The notes beneath the pieces were generated by a model. That model searched no databases. It was not told the DNA's origin and worked only from the letters and a program-made list of their open reading frames with translations. From Rosenbergiella metrosideri (GTDB lineage: Bacteria > Pseudomonadota > Gammaproteobacteria > Enterobacterales > Enterobacteriaceae), in NCBI RefSeq assembly GCF_022602565.1, contig NZ_JALBCV010000001.1, positions 348,819 to 412,818 of the forward strand: 64,000 nt of DNA. Reading direction: 5' to 3'. The position numbers were made by a program, and so were the translations under genes. Of the stretch, positions 26,483 through 38,113 are shown piece by piece (the first letter of the stretch is position 1; each line of letters starts with the position of its first letter).

Positions 26483-27091
26483 ATGTTGGAACCAAAAAAA
26501 GGTATTGTGACATTCAGGGCTGAGGGAAATAATATTAAAAATAGCCCATACTATTCTCGTGTCATACATTGGCCAGAAAGCGTGAAAACATGCTCATCTC
26601 TAAATGAAAGATCAGGTGTAACTATTGGTAGAGGGTATGATATGAGGCATCGCACAAGGGATGCGATAATTCGAGATCTTCGTACTGCAGGAGTACCCTT
26701 AGAACAAGCCAATAAAATATCACTAGGTTCTAAATTACATAACTGCAATGCTGCATCTTTTGTTTTAAAAAATAGAAATGAGATTGGTGAAATAACCGAA
26801 GATCAGCAAATTAGGCTATTTAATTTAACTTATCAAAAATATGAGATTGATGCTAAAAGATTTTATGAAAAATATAGAAGAATTGATTCCCCACGATGGG
26901 ATGAACTTAATATCAAGTTGAGGGATATATTTGTAGACATGAAATACCAAGGGGTTTTACATAAAGTACATATTTTGACATTCGAGAAAAATAGTACTAA
27001 CGAAGTTATAGAACTAATAGAATCAAGGCAAGAAATAAGGCAGTACGAAAATGGGCGTAACCGAGTTAAATATTTGAAGGGTGAGTCATGA
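26483..27091 (+). CDS. Pesticin-like muramidase, candidate antibacterial effector
   Basis: About 202 residues matching the pesticin/T4-lysozyme-like muramidase domain. Catalytic candidates are Glu14 (FRAEGNN), Thr47 and Asp53 in SGVTIGRGYDMR; the six-residue Thr to Asp spacing equals that in pesticin (Thr201, Asp207). The later block TEDQQIRLFNLTYQKYE fits the fold. There is no receptor domain and no signal peptide, so it needs another delivery route, such as T6SS or phage lysis. The ATG at 26483 is chosen; a GTG nine bases earlier is possible, and neither has a strong ribosome site. Its stop overlaps the inhibitor gene by four bases. Confidence 0.8.
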   Translation: MLEPKKGIVTFRAEGNNIKNSPYYSRVIHWPESVKTCSSLNERSGVTIGRGYDMRHRTRDAIIRDLRTAGVPLEQANKISLGSKLHNCNAASFVLKNRNEIGEITEDQQIRLFNLTYQKYEIDAKRFYEKYRRIDSPRWDELNIKLRDIFVDMKYQGVLHKVHILTFEKNSTNEVIELIESRQEIRQYENGRNRVKYLKGES

Positions 27092-27492
27092 TTAGATTTT
27101 TATATTTGTTAGTCTTCATTGGATTCTCTGCTATAGCTGGAAACAAAGAAAATACGTATTCTGAGGATTGCTTTGCAAAGAAGGTTACTGATGAAACTTA
27201 TGTGTGCATTTCTGAAAAAAAAACTTCGTTCAAGAATGAATATAACAACACATTCAAAAAACTGGTGTTAAATGTAAAGAAGAATAAAAAGTATGTTATG
27301 AATTATAGTGACCTAGTAAAAGGTTTAATCCAAACAAAAATAATTTGGGATAAATGGGTTGAATCTGAGTGCTTGATGGAAGCTAATGTAAATGAAAAAG
27401 ACACTAAGTATTATGAGAGTATATATAATAGTTGTTTAATTAGACGTTACTCAGAACGAATAAATTATTATAACCATTTTGGATTTATGTGA
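27088..27492 (+). CDS. Periplasmic LprI-like lysozyme inhibitor, immunity to the muramidase
   Basis: A 134-residue protein with a signal peptide (cleavage near SAIA-GN, residue 17). The mature part has four cysteines in a helical LprI/DUF1311 pattern: SEDCFAKK, TYVCISEK, a KIIWDKWVESEC block and YNSCLIRRYSERI. LprI-type proteins inhibit lysozyme. Directly behind a muramidase with ATGA overlap, it is best read as the immunity protein. Very AT-rich, like its partner. The pair is outside any recognisable phage operon. Confidence 0.78.
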   Translation: MIRFLYLLVFIGFSAIAGNKENTYSEDCFAKKVTDETYVCISEKKTSFKNEYNNTFKKLVLNVKKNKKYVMNYSDLVKGLIQTKIIWDKWVESECLMEANVNEKDTKYYESIYNSCLIRRYSERINYYNHFGFM

Positions 27493-27564
27493 CAATTCCC
27501 TATCTATGGATATAAGTAGTCACCCCTACTTATATCCATATCACCCAATACTTTCCAATATCAA

Positions 27565-28328
27565 AGTAATGACTCCAATTTATTGATTTAGTATGTAATA
27601 GTGTTTTTGAGGTACTTCTGTGGCTTCCATCTACGTGCGCTGAACCTCCTGTTCCGTAACTGAAGGCGTTGTCTTTAACGGCAAAAGTACCGCTGACCAT
27701 CAGCGTTATCTATAAATCGCGTCGTAAGACATGGCAACTCACTCACACCTACATCCGCTTTCCAACCTAGGACACACCAGAAAATCATTAATATGGCGAT
27801 GAATGGGGTTGGATGTCGCGCTAGCGCTCGCATTATCGGGGCTGGTTTAAACACTATTTTACTACATATAAAAACTCAGGCACCGCTCAGTAACGTCTAA
27901 AACACACCCGGGCAGTGATGTGATTGTTTGTGCTGAAATGGATTCGCAGTGGAGCTACTTTGGGTCTACATTTCGTCAATTCTGGCTGTTCTATGTCTAT
28001 GACAAGATACTGAGGTGTTTGTGGCTCATCGCTTTGGCGAACGGACGATAATAACCTTGGAGCGTCTTCTGAATCTTCTGTCACCCTTTGAGTAGTCGTG
28101 TGGATGACGGATAGATGGCCGATGTATGAATCACGCTTGAAGTGTGAGTTTCACGTTATTAGTAAGCGCTATACACAAAGAATCGAACGACATAATCTGA
28201 ATATTAGGCAACGTCTGGCAAGGCTGGGACGGAAATCACTGTCATTCTCAAAGTCGGTAGAGTTGCACGACAAGGTCATCGGATACTAACTCACGATATA
28301 ACACTATCAATAAATTGGAATCATTACT
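27565..28328 (+). mobile_element. IS1 family insertion sequence, full length but decayed
   Basis: 764 bases against 768 for IS1. The left end (27565) reads AGTAATGACTCCAATTTATT against IS1's GGTGATGCTGCCAACTTACT. The right end (to 28328) reads ATTGGAATCATTACT. Inside, the insA reading is broken by many stops ([12 protein letters not shown] and TPENH survive in separate frames). InsB keeps only its C-terminal part in frame: [44 protein letters not shown]. It encodes no working transposase. I see no direct repeat in the flanks, so a later deletion or long decay is likely. It sits between two toxin/immunity pairs. Confidence 0.92.
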
Positions 28329-28456
28329 AAAAAATATAAAAAAAGAAATAGTTAGTAAAATTGTACATAACATAAAAAACTGATGTTGGGTTATTAATAA
28401 ACATATAATGCTTGACAAAAACTATTCATACTTAATAAAAAAAATATCTCAAATAC

Positions 28457-28948
28457 TTACTCTATCTCAACAAACCCTTGAAAATCAGAACCTGGACCTC
28501 TATTGAGCCCTATAACCATAAGGTAATTACCACTAGTATTTATCTTAGTATCAACATTTCTTGCGTTATCATAATCTGATGCTCCATCAATAGTCTCTCC
28601 AGTGTAAGTGTTAGATCGATCTCTGTAACTACCCTCGTCATTTTCAGGAAGGAAAGATAAATCACCACTACCGTAAGATATCTTAACACCAGGTTTATAT
28701 AAAGAAAGTGCAGAACTCCCATCACTATCGGATAATTCAATATGTAATTTATTACCTGCCTTTAATGGTAAAAACCAACACTGCTGCTGAAATCGTAATA
28801 TACTACCTTTAAAATAAATTCTTTCCCTTGACCCAACATCTAAACTCTTTATATTAATACAGCTTTTTTCTGGAATAGGCTTATCATCCCCAGCTATTGC
28901 ACATTTGGAAATAATAGCTAGTAATATAGGCAACACAATCTTTTTCAT
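28457..28948 (-). CDS. Exported PliG/PPC-like protein, candidate lysozyme inhibitor and immunity protein
   Basis: A 163-residue protein with a signal peptide (cleavage near AIA-GD, residue 19) and two cysteines (KSCINI, QQCWFL). The order of short beta-type blocks, RIYFKGSILRF, KAGNKLHIELSDSDG, LSLYKPG, then INTSGNYLMVIGLNRG, resembles the lysozyme inhibitor PliG and PPC domains (KGQKVHVSI, SGKYELRV in E. coli PliG). I infer a periplasmic lysozyme inhibitor. It starts 20 bases from the oppositely oriented broken GH19 gene, which is its likely partner. Distant similarity only. Confidence 0.5.
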   Translation of the reverse strand: MKKIVLPILLAIISKCAIAGDDKPIPEKSCINIKSLDVGSRERIYFKGSILRFQQQCWFLPLKAGNKLHIELSDSDGSSALSLYKPGVKISYGSGDLSFLPENDEGSYRDRSNTYTGETIDGASDYDNARNVDTKINTSGNYLMVIGLNRGPGSDFQGFVEIE

Positions 28949-28968
28949 TATTAATTCCTGGAGGTTTT

Positions 28969-29529
28969 GTGAAAGCTATAGATGCTAAAACACTTTACGC
29001 AATTTCTTACCACTTTAAAGGTAATAAGGGAAGGCATCAAGATCTGATCATAAATGAAATGGTTAGATGCCTGCCATATGTCATTGATAATTACAAAATT
29101 AACACCCCCCCTAAGAATGTGTCATTTTCTGTCTCAACTATGTGAGGAAAGTAGAGGTTACAGTTCTTTGGTTGAAGAGGGAATCAACCCTCAACATAAC
29201 CGTTATGAGCACAAAAAAATCTAGGTAATACAGAAGACGGAGATAGTTTTAAGTACAGAGGAAGAGGTTTCATACAAATTACAGGGAGATATAATTATAA
29301 AAACTTAAGTAAGATAGTTAATCTTGAGTTAATTTCTAGACCTTAATTTTTATCAAATGACATAAGATTAGCATTAAATGTATCGGCTATTTACTGGACT
29401 CGAAATCATATCAATACGCCTGCTGATAAGGATGATGCAAGAGAGGTAACATATAGGATTAATGGCGGCTATACCAATTTCCCAGATAGACTAGAGTTTT
29501 TAAGATGAGCTAAAAATGCTTTACTTTAA
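28969..29529 (+). pseudogene. GH19 family muramidase, degenerate
   Basis: GTG 28969 has GGAGG four bases before it. The reading VKAIDAKTLYAISYHF and YKINTP shifts frame near 29125 to CHFLSQLCEESRGYSS (catalytic Glu kept), then again near 29215 to KNLGNTEDGDSF, KYRGRGFIQITGRYNY and, after a TAA (29344-29346), NGGYTNFPDRLEFLR and a TGA. It is a second GH19 lysozyme gene with at least two frameshifts and two stops. Its architecture parallels the intact GH19 gene at 20876, but the two are well diverged. Confidence 0.88.
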
Positions 29530-29664
29530 TTACTCATATGTTAAATATATTTAATGTATATTTCGATTTTGCAGACCTGCTTTGTCAAATCTGCTTTTCA
29601 TTAAAAACTTATTAGAAATAAAGTTTCTCCAAATGTAACTGTACTTATTGTCACGTATTGACCC

Positions 29665-30114
29665 TTAATATTTTCCTGATCCAGAACCTAAGCAGCTCGA
29701 AATGCCGTTCAGCGCTATTCGCCCCGCCATCTCGCCCATGCTCTCGTAGCACAAACGCTTTACCTTGCTCTCGCCGTTCTCAATGTGCTTAACCTCTTTA
29801 GTGCGAAGGTGAACCTCACTGGTGCTTTCGAACGCTGTTTGCCATGCTGTTTGCGCGGTAGGGTACCGACCAGAGATTTCGTACCTTTCGGTGGTTTGCG
29901 CGTGTTTGTAAAATTCTGGGTTACTCAGTGCTAAATATTCACCTTGCAAAAATGCCCAGCGCCCGGAGTAAATTTTTGCGGCGCCACTCTCAACCAAATC
30001 ACTAATAAACTTGCCGACTTTTCTGCATCCGATCCCCGTCTTTTCGCTAATTTCAATCGCAGTTAGCGGCTTGTCGAGGCTTAAAACTTTCAGTATCTCT
30101 ACTTTTCTTTCCAT
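29665..30114 (-). CDS. Phage-type winged-helix regulatory protein
   Basis: 149 residues. The N-terminal half is a winged helix-turn-helix (LTAIEISEKTGIGCRKVGKF, about residues 17-36), and the rest is polar with a glycine/serine-rich end. The start at 30114 has AGGGGG upstream. In lambdoid phages such small wHTH genes follow replication genes; here it overlaps the end of the broken replication gene by about 60 bases in another frame. Its target is unknown. The frame is open, so it may be expressed. Confidence 0.65.
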   Translation of the reverse strand: MERKVEILKVLSLDKPLTAIEISEKTGIGCRKVGKFISDLVESGAAKIYSGRWAFLQGEYLALSNPEFYKHAQTTERYEISGRYPTAQTAWQTAFESTSEVHLRTKEVKHIENGESKVKRLCYESMGEMAGRIALNGISSCLGSGSGKY

Positions 30115-30880
30115 CACGCCCCCTGAAAGCAGCTGGTGTGAATTGATCTGGAGTATCAATCTCGGTGATAACTCGTTCTCCCGGCTTGGACCAGCGGCCG
30201 TTGATTCGTTGTGGCCTACCTGCTTTGTCCCAATAGCCCGCTCTTTGCAGGTAGCCTGCAAAGTTTGTTGGGATGAAAAGCGTCTTGGGTCGGATGTATT
30301 GCTCTTGCTCAGTTCCCCGCCATTCCTCGGTCTTGTAGTCGATAACGAGTTTTAACTCTGCAACGGTGAAGTCTTCACGAAACCGAATCCGGATATGCTC
30401 CAGAGAGGATTTATTTGTCGTGAAGCGTGATCCCGTGGTTTAGTCCAAATGAGTTAACACTTCACGAGCCTGTTCGGTAAGAATCACCTCTGGGTCGAGT
30501 TGCCCGGCAACCTGACAAGTGGGTTTTGATTTTACTGATGGTTCTTGTTTTGAAGTTACTGACTGATCCCCGCCAGATTCTGGCGGGTGAAAATGGTCCG
30601 TATTGCTCGATTCTGACGCGTCGGATTTCGACCGGTCAGATTCTGATGCGTCAGAATTTGAGGGATCAGAATCTGGCGTATGAGATAAAGCAACGCGTTT
30701 AAACTCAATTACATTCAATTGGTAAATATTCGGGGCATTACCATTTCCCGAACGTCGTTGCTGACGAGTTAACCACCCTTCTTTCTCAAGTTTACCGATC
30801 GCCGTGCGAATGGTTGATACCCCTCAAAGTTGCCGAGCTATCGTCTCGATACTGGGCCAACATACCCCATCATCGTTACA
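30053..30880 (-). pseudogene. Phage replication-type protein (wHTH plus phg_2220_C-like domain), degenerate
   Basis: Right-most phage gene. Across frames it reads DDGVCWPSIETIARQL, a TGA (30826-30828), GVSTIRTAIGKLEKE, a frameshift near 30778, NVIEFKRVALSH, a repeat-like Asp/Ser linker, and VLTHLD. It then meets a TAA (30440-30442), TVAELKLVIDYKTEEW, YIRPKTLFIPTNFAGYL and an end near 30053. This is a helix-turn-helix replication initiator with the conserved phage C-terminal domain. The 5' end abuts the T tract of the icd terminator, so this is the prophage boundary and the start codon is gone. Confidence 0.82.
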
Positions 30881-30907
30881 AAAAACGGGCCCCTTTCGGC
30901 GCCCGTT
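30879..30907 (-). terminator. Rho-independent terminator of icd
   Basis: AACGGGC/GCCCGTT stem and a six-T tract on the minus strand, about 26 bases after the icd stop. Phage-derived sequence begins directly after the T tract. Confidence 0.85.
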
Positions 30908-30932
30908 CTAATCAATCACTCAGAGTGATTAA

Positions 30933-32183
30933 CTACATATTAGCGATGATCGCATCACCAAACTCTGAACATTTCAGTAACTTAGCGCCTTCCATCAGAC
31001 GTTCGAAATCGTAAGTCACGGTCTTATTGGCGATTGCGCCTTCCATTCCTTTAACGATTAAGTCAGCTGCTTCGAACCAGCCGAGGTGACGGAGCATCAT
31101 TTCAGCAGAAAGGATCACTGAACCTGGGTTCACTTTATCTTGGCCAGCATACTTCGGTGCAGTACCATGGGTCGCTTCGAACAGTGCACATTCGTCACCG
31201 ATATTCGCGCCCGGTGCAATACCGATACCGCCAACTTGCGCCGCCAGAGCATCGGAGATGTAGTCACCATTCAGGTTCATACAGGCGATAACGTCATACT
31301 CTGCAGGGCGTAGCAGGATTTGCTGTAAGAAAGCATCGGCAATCACGTCTTTAATGATGATCTCTTTACCCGTTTTCGGGTTCTTAGCCTTCATCCATGG
31401 GCCGCCGTCTAATAGTTCAGCGCCAAACTCTTCTTTCACCAGTTGGTATCCCCAATCTTTGAAGGCACCTTCGGTGAATTTCATGATGTTACCTTTGTGG
31501 ACCAGTGTCAGTGAATCACGATCATTGTCGATAACATATTGGAAGGCTGCACGTACTAAGCGTTTAGTTCCTTCTTCAGAACAGGGCTTAACGCCAATAC
31601 CACATTGTTCTGGGAAACGAATTTTCTTCACGCCCATTTCGGTGCGTAAGAAGTTGATCACTTTATCTGCTTCTGCGCTACCCGCTTTCCATTCGATACC
31701 CGCATAGATGTCTTCTGAGTTTTCGCGGAAAATAACCATATCGGTATCTTCAGGGCGTTTGACCGGGCTTGGTGTGCCAGTGTAGTAGCGTACTGGGCGC
31801 AAGCAGACATAAAGGTCTAACTCTTGGCGCAATGCAACGTTTAATGAACGGATACCGCCACCGACTGGCGTCGTTAATGGCCCTTTAATCGCGACACGGT
31901 ATTCTTTGATCAGATCCAGTGTCTCTTGCGGTAACCATACGTCTTGACCGTACACTTCTGTCGACTTCTCGCCGGTAAAGATTTCCATCCACGAAATCTT
32001 ACGCTCACCGTTATAGGCTTTGTTTACCGCCGCATCGACCACTTTTAACATCACAGGAGAGACATCAACACCAATCCCATCCCCTTCGATATAAGGAATG
32101 ACTGGGTTGTTGGGAACAGCTAATTTGCCTTGATTTAGCGTGATTTTCTGGCCTGATGCAGGAACAACTACTTTGCTTTCCAT
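30933..32183 (-). CDS. icd: Isocitrate dehydrogenase, NADP-dependent
   Basis: A 416-residue protein, the length of E. coli Icd, oxidising isocitrate to 2-oxoglutarate with NADP in the TCA cycle. The phosphorylation loop for AceK ([13 protein letters not shown], with the regulatory Ser near 113) is intact, as are the metal/substrate motif [10 protein letters not shown] and [11 protein letters not shown]. The ATG at 32183 is taken; a TTG one codon earlier would add one residue. The 3' end of icd is a known integration site of lambdoid phages (21, e14), and phage remnants lie right after its terminator. Confidence 0.97.
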   Translation of the reverse strand: MESKVVVPASGQKITLNQGKLAVPNNPVIPYIEGDGIGVDVSPVMLKVVDAAVNKAYNGERKISWMEIFTGEKSTEVYGQDVWLPQETLDLIKEYRVAIKGPLTTPVGGGIRSLNVALRQELDLYVCLRPVRYYTGTPSPVKRPEDTDMVIFRENSEDIYAGIEWKAGSAEADKVINFLRTEMGVKKIRFPEQCGIGVKPCSEEGTKRLVRAAFQYVIDNDRDSLTLVHKGNIMKFTEGAFKDWGYQLVKEEFGAELLDGGPWMKAKNPKTGKEIIIKDVIADAFLQQILLRPAEYDVIACMNLNGDYISDALAAQVGGIGIAPGANIGDECALFEATHGTAPKYAGQDKVNPGSVILSAEMMLRHLGWFEAADLIVKGMEGAIANKTVTYDFERLMEGAKLLKCSEFGDAIIANM

Positions 32184-32563
32184 CAACCTCTCCTTCGAGC
32201 GTTTTTGTTAATGACTTGTAATTTGTCGGGGTATGTTACGCGAAATCATCGCGAATTTCCTAGAAAAAAATCATTACGATATGTCGCAGAATTCTTTTTT
32301 ATTACAGTTAACCTATTGCAATACCTAATATAATTACTATTGTTATACGGCTGAGTTGCGATAGGGTTCACACTTTTCACTTTACACAATTACACAACAA
32401 AAGATTAACGACGAGCGTTAACCAGACCTTATCTGATGAGTCTGGCCCTGAAAAACTTACTGCAATCTCTGCCAGACATCAACTGAAAGCCCATGAATAC
32501 TAGGGTTAAATTATCTCAAGTCTAAGCTATACTGAGCGAAATAAAGCGCCGGATAACCTTACT
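32184..32563. other. Divergent promoter region of icd and rluE
   Basis: 380 bases between the divergent icd and rluE starts. AT-rich, with several TATAAT-like and TTGACA-like hexamers; it must hold both promoters. I can assign no operator with confidence. Confidence 0.5.
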
Positions 32564-33169
32564 ATGAAGCCTCTAACCCGCCCACCACGCCGAAGAAAAC
32601 CGGCTCCCCCGCGACCTCGTCAGGGTCCTACCACAATCATTGTGTTTAATAAGCCGTTTGATGTACTGCCACAATTCACGGATGAAGCAGGACGCGCGAC
32701 GCTTAAAGACTATATAACGGTGCCAGATGTCTACGCTGCCGGCCGCTTAGATCGCGATAGTGAGGGACTGCTGCTGCTGACTAATAATGGCAAACTTCAA
32801 GCTGACCTAACGCAGCCGGGTAAGCGTACTCATAAGATCTATTATGTACAGGTAGAAGGCGATCCGAGTGATGAACAACTCGCGCCATTAAGACGCGGAG
32901 TCACCTTAAAAGATGGGCCTACCCTCCCCGCTGATGTCGAACGCTGTGATCCGCCGCAGTGGTTATGGCCACGAAATCCGCCGATTCGAGAGCGCAAAGC
33001 CATCCCTACCCAATGGCTTAAAATCACCTTATACGAAGGTCGTAATCGACAAGTCCGCCGTATGACCGCTCACATCGGCTTTCCCACATTACGACTTATC
33101 CGCTATGCCATCGGCCCCTATGAACTTGATGGGCTAGCGTTAGGTGAGTGGCGTAAAATCGATAAATAA
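32564..33169 (+). CDS. rluE: 23S rRNA pseudouridine(2457) synthase
   Basis: A 201-residue RsuA/RluB-family pseudouridine synthase without an S4 domain. The N-terminal basic proline-rich tail (about residues 1-25) probably contacts rRNA. The catalytic motif is [16 protein letters not shown] with Asp64 or so as nucleophile; the family closing motif [15 protein letters not shown] follows near 165-180. RluE modifies U2457 in 23S rRNA. It is followed by nudJ in 18 bases, as in E. coli, and is divergent from icd. Confidence 0.95.
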   Translation: MKPLTRPPRRRKPAPPRPRQGPTTIIVFNKPFDVLPQFTDEAGRATLKDYITVPDVYAAGRLDRDSEGLLLLTNNGKLQADLTQPGKRTHKIYYVQVEGDPSDEQLAPLRRGVTLKDGPTLPADVERCDPPQWLWPRNPPIRERKAIPTQWLKITLYEGRNRQVRRMTAHIGFPTLRLIRYAIGPYELDGLALGEWRKIDK

Positions 33170-33187
33170 CTGACTTTAGGAGCCTCT

Positions 33188-33628
33188 ATGTTTACGCCCC
33201 ATATCACCGTTGCTTGTGTTGTCCATGCCGAAGGTAAACTGTTAATCGTTGAAGAACGTGTCGATGGGAAAGTGACCTGGAATCAGCCTGCAGGCCATCT
33301 CGAGGCTGAAGAGAGTTTGATTACCGCGATGGAACGTGAATTGTGGGAAGAGACCGGACTCCGCTTATCTCCTGAACACTTGCTTGGCGTGCATCAATGG
33401 ACAGCGAACGATGGCACACCTTTTATCCGCTTCTTATTCAGTTGCGAGATTGAGGCCTGTCTCGATACCTGCCCGCACGATGACGATATCGATTGTTGCC
33501 ATTGGCTTACGCCTGCAGAGATCTTGCAATCCTCACAATTACGTTCGCCGCTGGTAGCAGAGAGCATTAGACTTTGGCAATCACCCCTCCGATTCCCGTT
33601 GACGGCGCTACACTGGTTCGAACAATAA
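33188..33628 (+). CDS. nudJ: Phosphatase NudJ (Nudix hydrolase)
   Basis: A 146-residue Nudix hydrolase (E. coli NudJ 153). The Nudix box is [20 protein letters not shown]... in GX5EX7REUXEEXGU form, about residues 37-59, with the catalytic glutamates present. NudJ hydrolyses thiamine pyrophosphate precursors (HMP-PP) and nucleoside di/triphosphates. An AGGAG ribosome site precedes the ATG, and it is co-transcribed with rluE. Confidence 0.95.
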   Translation: MFTPHITVACVVHAEGKLLIVEERVDGKVTWNQPAGHLEAEESLITAMERELWEETGLRLSPEHLLGVHQWTANDGTPFIRFLFSCEIEACLDTCPHDDDIDCCHWLTPAEILQSSQLRSPLVAESIRLWQSPLRFPLTALHWFEQ

Positions 33629-33784
33629 CTCCTGCATTTATAGCTAATAATGAAAAGATTTTTCTCATAAACATTATATGATAGAAATATATTCCCTAAA
33701 AACGTCATTTTGATGCCTAACGGGAAAAATCATTCTCTCGAAATCTCGATATAGTGTGGACCTCTACTTGCCGAGGTTATCGAG

Positions 33785-34738
33785 ATGAATTCTGCCATTA
33801 AAACGTTACTCTTTATCATTGTTGCTTTAACGTGGGGAACCACTTGGCTAGCAATGAAAATTGCGGGAACCACGATTCCCCCTCTCTTTGCCACAGGCTT
33901 ACGCTTTCTCTGCGCGGCTCCCCTATTATTGCTCGCCTTAAAATACACCCGCTCCCCACTTCTTTTTCCTGAAGGGCAGCGAATGTTTCAGGCCATTATT
34001 AGTCTCTTTTACTTTGCCATTCCCTTTACGTTAATGATTTACGGCGAACGCTGGGTAAGTTCCGGGCTGGCGTCAGTAATTTTCGCCATGATGCCAGTGG
34101 CGGTACTCTGCGCGTCGATTCTGTTACTGCGTGAGAAAACCAACTCGGTACAATTGTTGGGGTTAACAATTGCCTTGGTGGCGTTAATTTCCGTGTTGCT
34201 GCACGAATCTCAAGGCGCGGCCTCTGGTCAGCTGGTGGGGATAATGATGCTTATCGCGGCAGTGGTGATTCATGCCGTCATGTATGCTTTATGTAAAAAA
34301 CGCTGTTGTGAAGTCTCAGTGCTGACTTTTAATGCCTTACCTTGCTTAATGGCAGGCATACTGTTAACCCTCGTCGGTGGTTTTGTCGAACATCCGGTCA
34401 TTGCTCAGTTCTCCTCACACTCTATCCTTGCCGTCGTCTATCTCGGGGCGTTTGCCGGGGTATTCGGCATACTCTGTTACTTTATGCTGCAAAAGCGTGC
34501 CACGGCGTTTCAAGCCTCGATCGTATTCTTAATCTTTCCGGTTATTGCGCTGAGTTTAGAGAATATCCTCTACGGTCGTTCGCTATCTTTCGCCTCCCTC
34601 TGCTTAATGTGTCCTTTGGCTCTCGGCATATTTTTAACGTTATTCGGCAATCAACTAAATCAGCGGCTAAAAAGAAAGGGCCAATCGGTGGTGTTATCCG
34701 CGCAATTGGAGGTCAACAAGCGTCAACATCGCACATAG
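33785..34738 (+). CDS. EamA/DMT family transporter inserted between nudJ and mnmA
   Basis: A 317-residue ten-span membrane protein of the EamA family; the first repeat starts VALTWGTTWLAMKI. In E. coli nothing of this kind lies between nudJ and mnmA, so it is an insertion in the conserved order. The start at 33785 (ATG after CGAG) gives a normal N-terminus. Substrate unknown. A third EamA carrier in this window after those at 602 and 12371, but not closely similar to them. Confidence 0.88.
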   Translation: MNSAIKTLLFIIVALTWGTTWLAMKIAGTTIPPLFATGLRFLCAAPLLLLALKYTRSPLLFPEGQRMFQAIISLFYFAIPFTLMIYGERWVSSGLASVIFAMMPVAVLCASILLLREKTNSVQLLGLTIALVALISVLLHESQGAASGQLVGIMMLIAAVVIHAVMYALCKKRCCEVSVLTFNALPCLMAGILLTLVGGFVEHPVIAQFSSHSILAVVYLGAFAGVFGILCYFMLQKRATAFQASIVFLIFPVIALSLENILYGRSLSFASLCLMCPLALGIFLTLFGNQLNQRLKRKGQSVVLSAQLEVNKRQHRT

Positions 34739-34830
34739 CGCGTAATTGGGCGCGGTAATACAGGTGCGATTCGCCTCGGTGCATGGTACACTGAGGCGTT
34801 CGTATTGATTGCCAACTTCAGTGAGTATTT

Positions 34831-35951
34831 ATGTTTGACCAGAGTGCAAAAAAAGTCATCGTCGGTATGTCCGGGGGTGTAGATTCTTCCGTTTCAGCAT
34901 GGTTACTGATGCAACAAGGTTACCAAGTGGAAGGCCTGTTCATGAAGAACTGGGAAGAAGATGATGGTGAAGAGTATTGTACTGCTGCTGAGGATCTCGC
35001 CGACGCACAAGCTGTCTGCGATAAGTTAGGGATCACACTACACAAAATTAACTTTGCTGCCGAGTATTGGGACAACGTCTTCGAGCTCTTCTTGGAAGAG
35101 TACAAATCAGGGCGCACGCCTAATCCCGATATCCTGTGCAACAAAGAGATCAAGTTTAAAGCCTTCTTAGAATTCGCGGCCGAAGATCTCGGTGCTGACT
35201 ATATCGCTACCGGTCATTATGTGCGCCGCAAAGATGTCGACGGTAAAAGCCAATTACTGCGCGGCCTCGATGGTAATAAAGACCAAAGTTATTTTCTCTA
35301 TACCCTAAGCCATCAACAAGTGGCGCAGAGCCTATTTCCTGTAGGAGAACTGGAGAAACCAGAGGTTCGCCGTATCGCCGAAGAGCTCGACTTAGTTACC
35401 GCACGGAAAAAAGATTCCACGGGTATCTGTTTTATCGGTGAGCGTAAATTTAAAGATTTCCTTGCTCGCTATCTACCGGCCCAACCCGGCCCTATTTTTA
35501 GTGTAGACGGTCAAGAAGTCGGGACCCACCAAGGCTTGATGTATCATACTCTAGGTCAGCGTAAAGGATTGGGTATCGGTGGACTCAAAGAGAGTAATGA
35601 CGACCCGTGGTATGTGGTAGACAAAGATGTTGCCACCAATCAGCTAATCGTCGCACAGGGAGGTGAACACCCCCGCCTAATGTCTGTCGGACTTATCGCC
35701 CAGCAGCTGCATTGGGTTGACCGCGTTACGCTTACCGAACCACTGCGTTGCACGGTGAAAACACGTTATCGCCAAACCGATATCCCTTGCCTTGTCACCC
35801 CGCTTGATGCTGAGCGCATTGAAGTACGCTTTGATGAGCCTGTCGCGGCGGTAACACCCGGTCAGTCAGCCGTATTCTATCTTGGTGAATGCTGCTTGGG
35901 CGGTGGCGTGATTGAACAGCGCCTCCCTCTTATGGATTCGGAAAACGCGTA

Positions 35952-35952
<1 letters not shown>
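34831..35952 (+). CDS. mnmA: tRNA 2-thiouridylase MnmA
   Basis: A 373-residue enzyme that puts the 2-thio group on U34 of tRNA-Lys, Glu and Gln, with TusE as sulfur donor. The ATP-binding PP-loop is GMSGGVDSS (about residues 11-19), with the catalytic Cys in [12 protein letters not shown] (about 102) and the second Cys in [10 protein letters not shown] (about 199). hflD begins on the last base of its stop codon (TAGTG), an operon typical of Enterobacterales. Confidence 0.97.
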
Positions 35953-38013
<2,061 letters not shown>

Positions 38014-38113
38014 CCATCTGGGGGCTTCTCGCCATTTTTTGGCTGGCGTTAAGTCCCCGTTTAGACCCTGAGTGTTACTCTTGTGTGTTATTGAATACAG
38101 AGAGGGTGTGCAG

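Noticed and set aside
28098-28289. 63-residue plus-strand frame as a separate gene
   Set aside because: It is the C-terminal part of IS1 InsB within the decayed IS1.
38014-38113. PhoP box upstream of phoP
   Set aside because: TGTTA-like half-sites occur, but none has the 11-base start-to-start spacing of a PhoP box.
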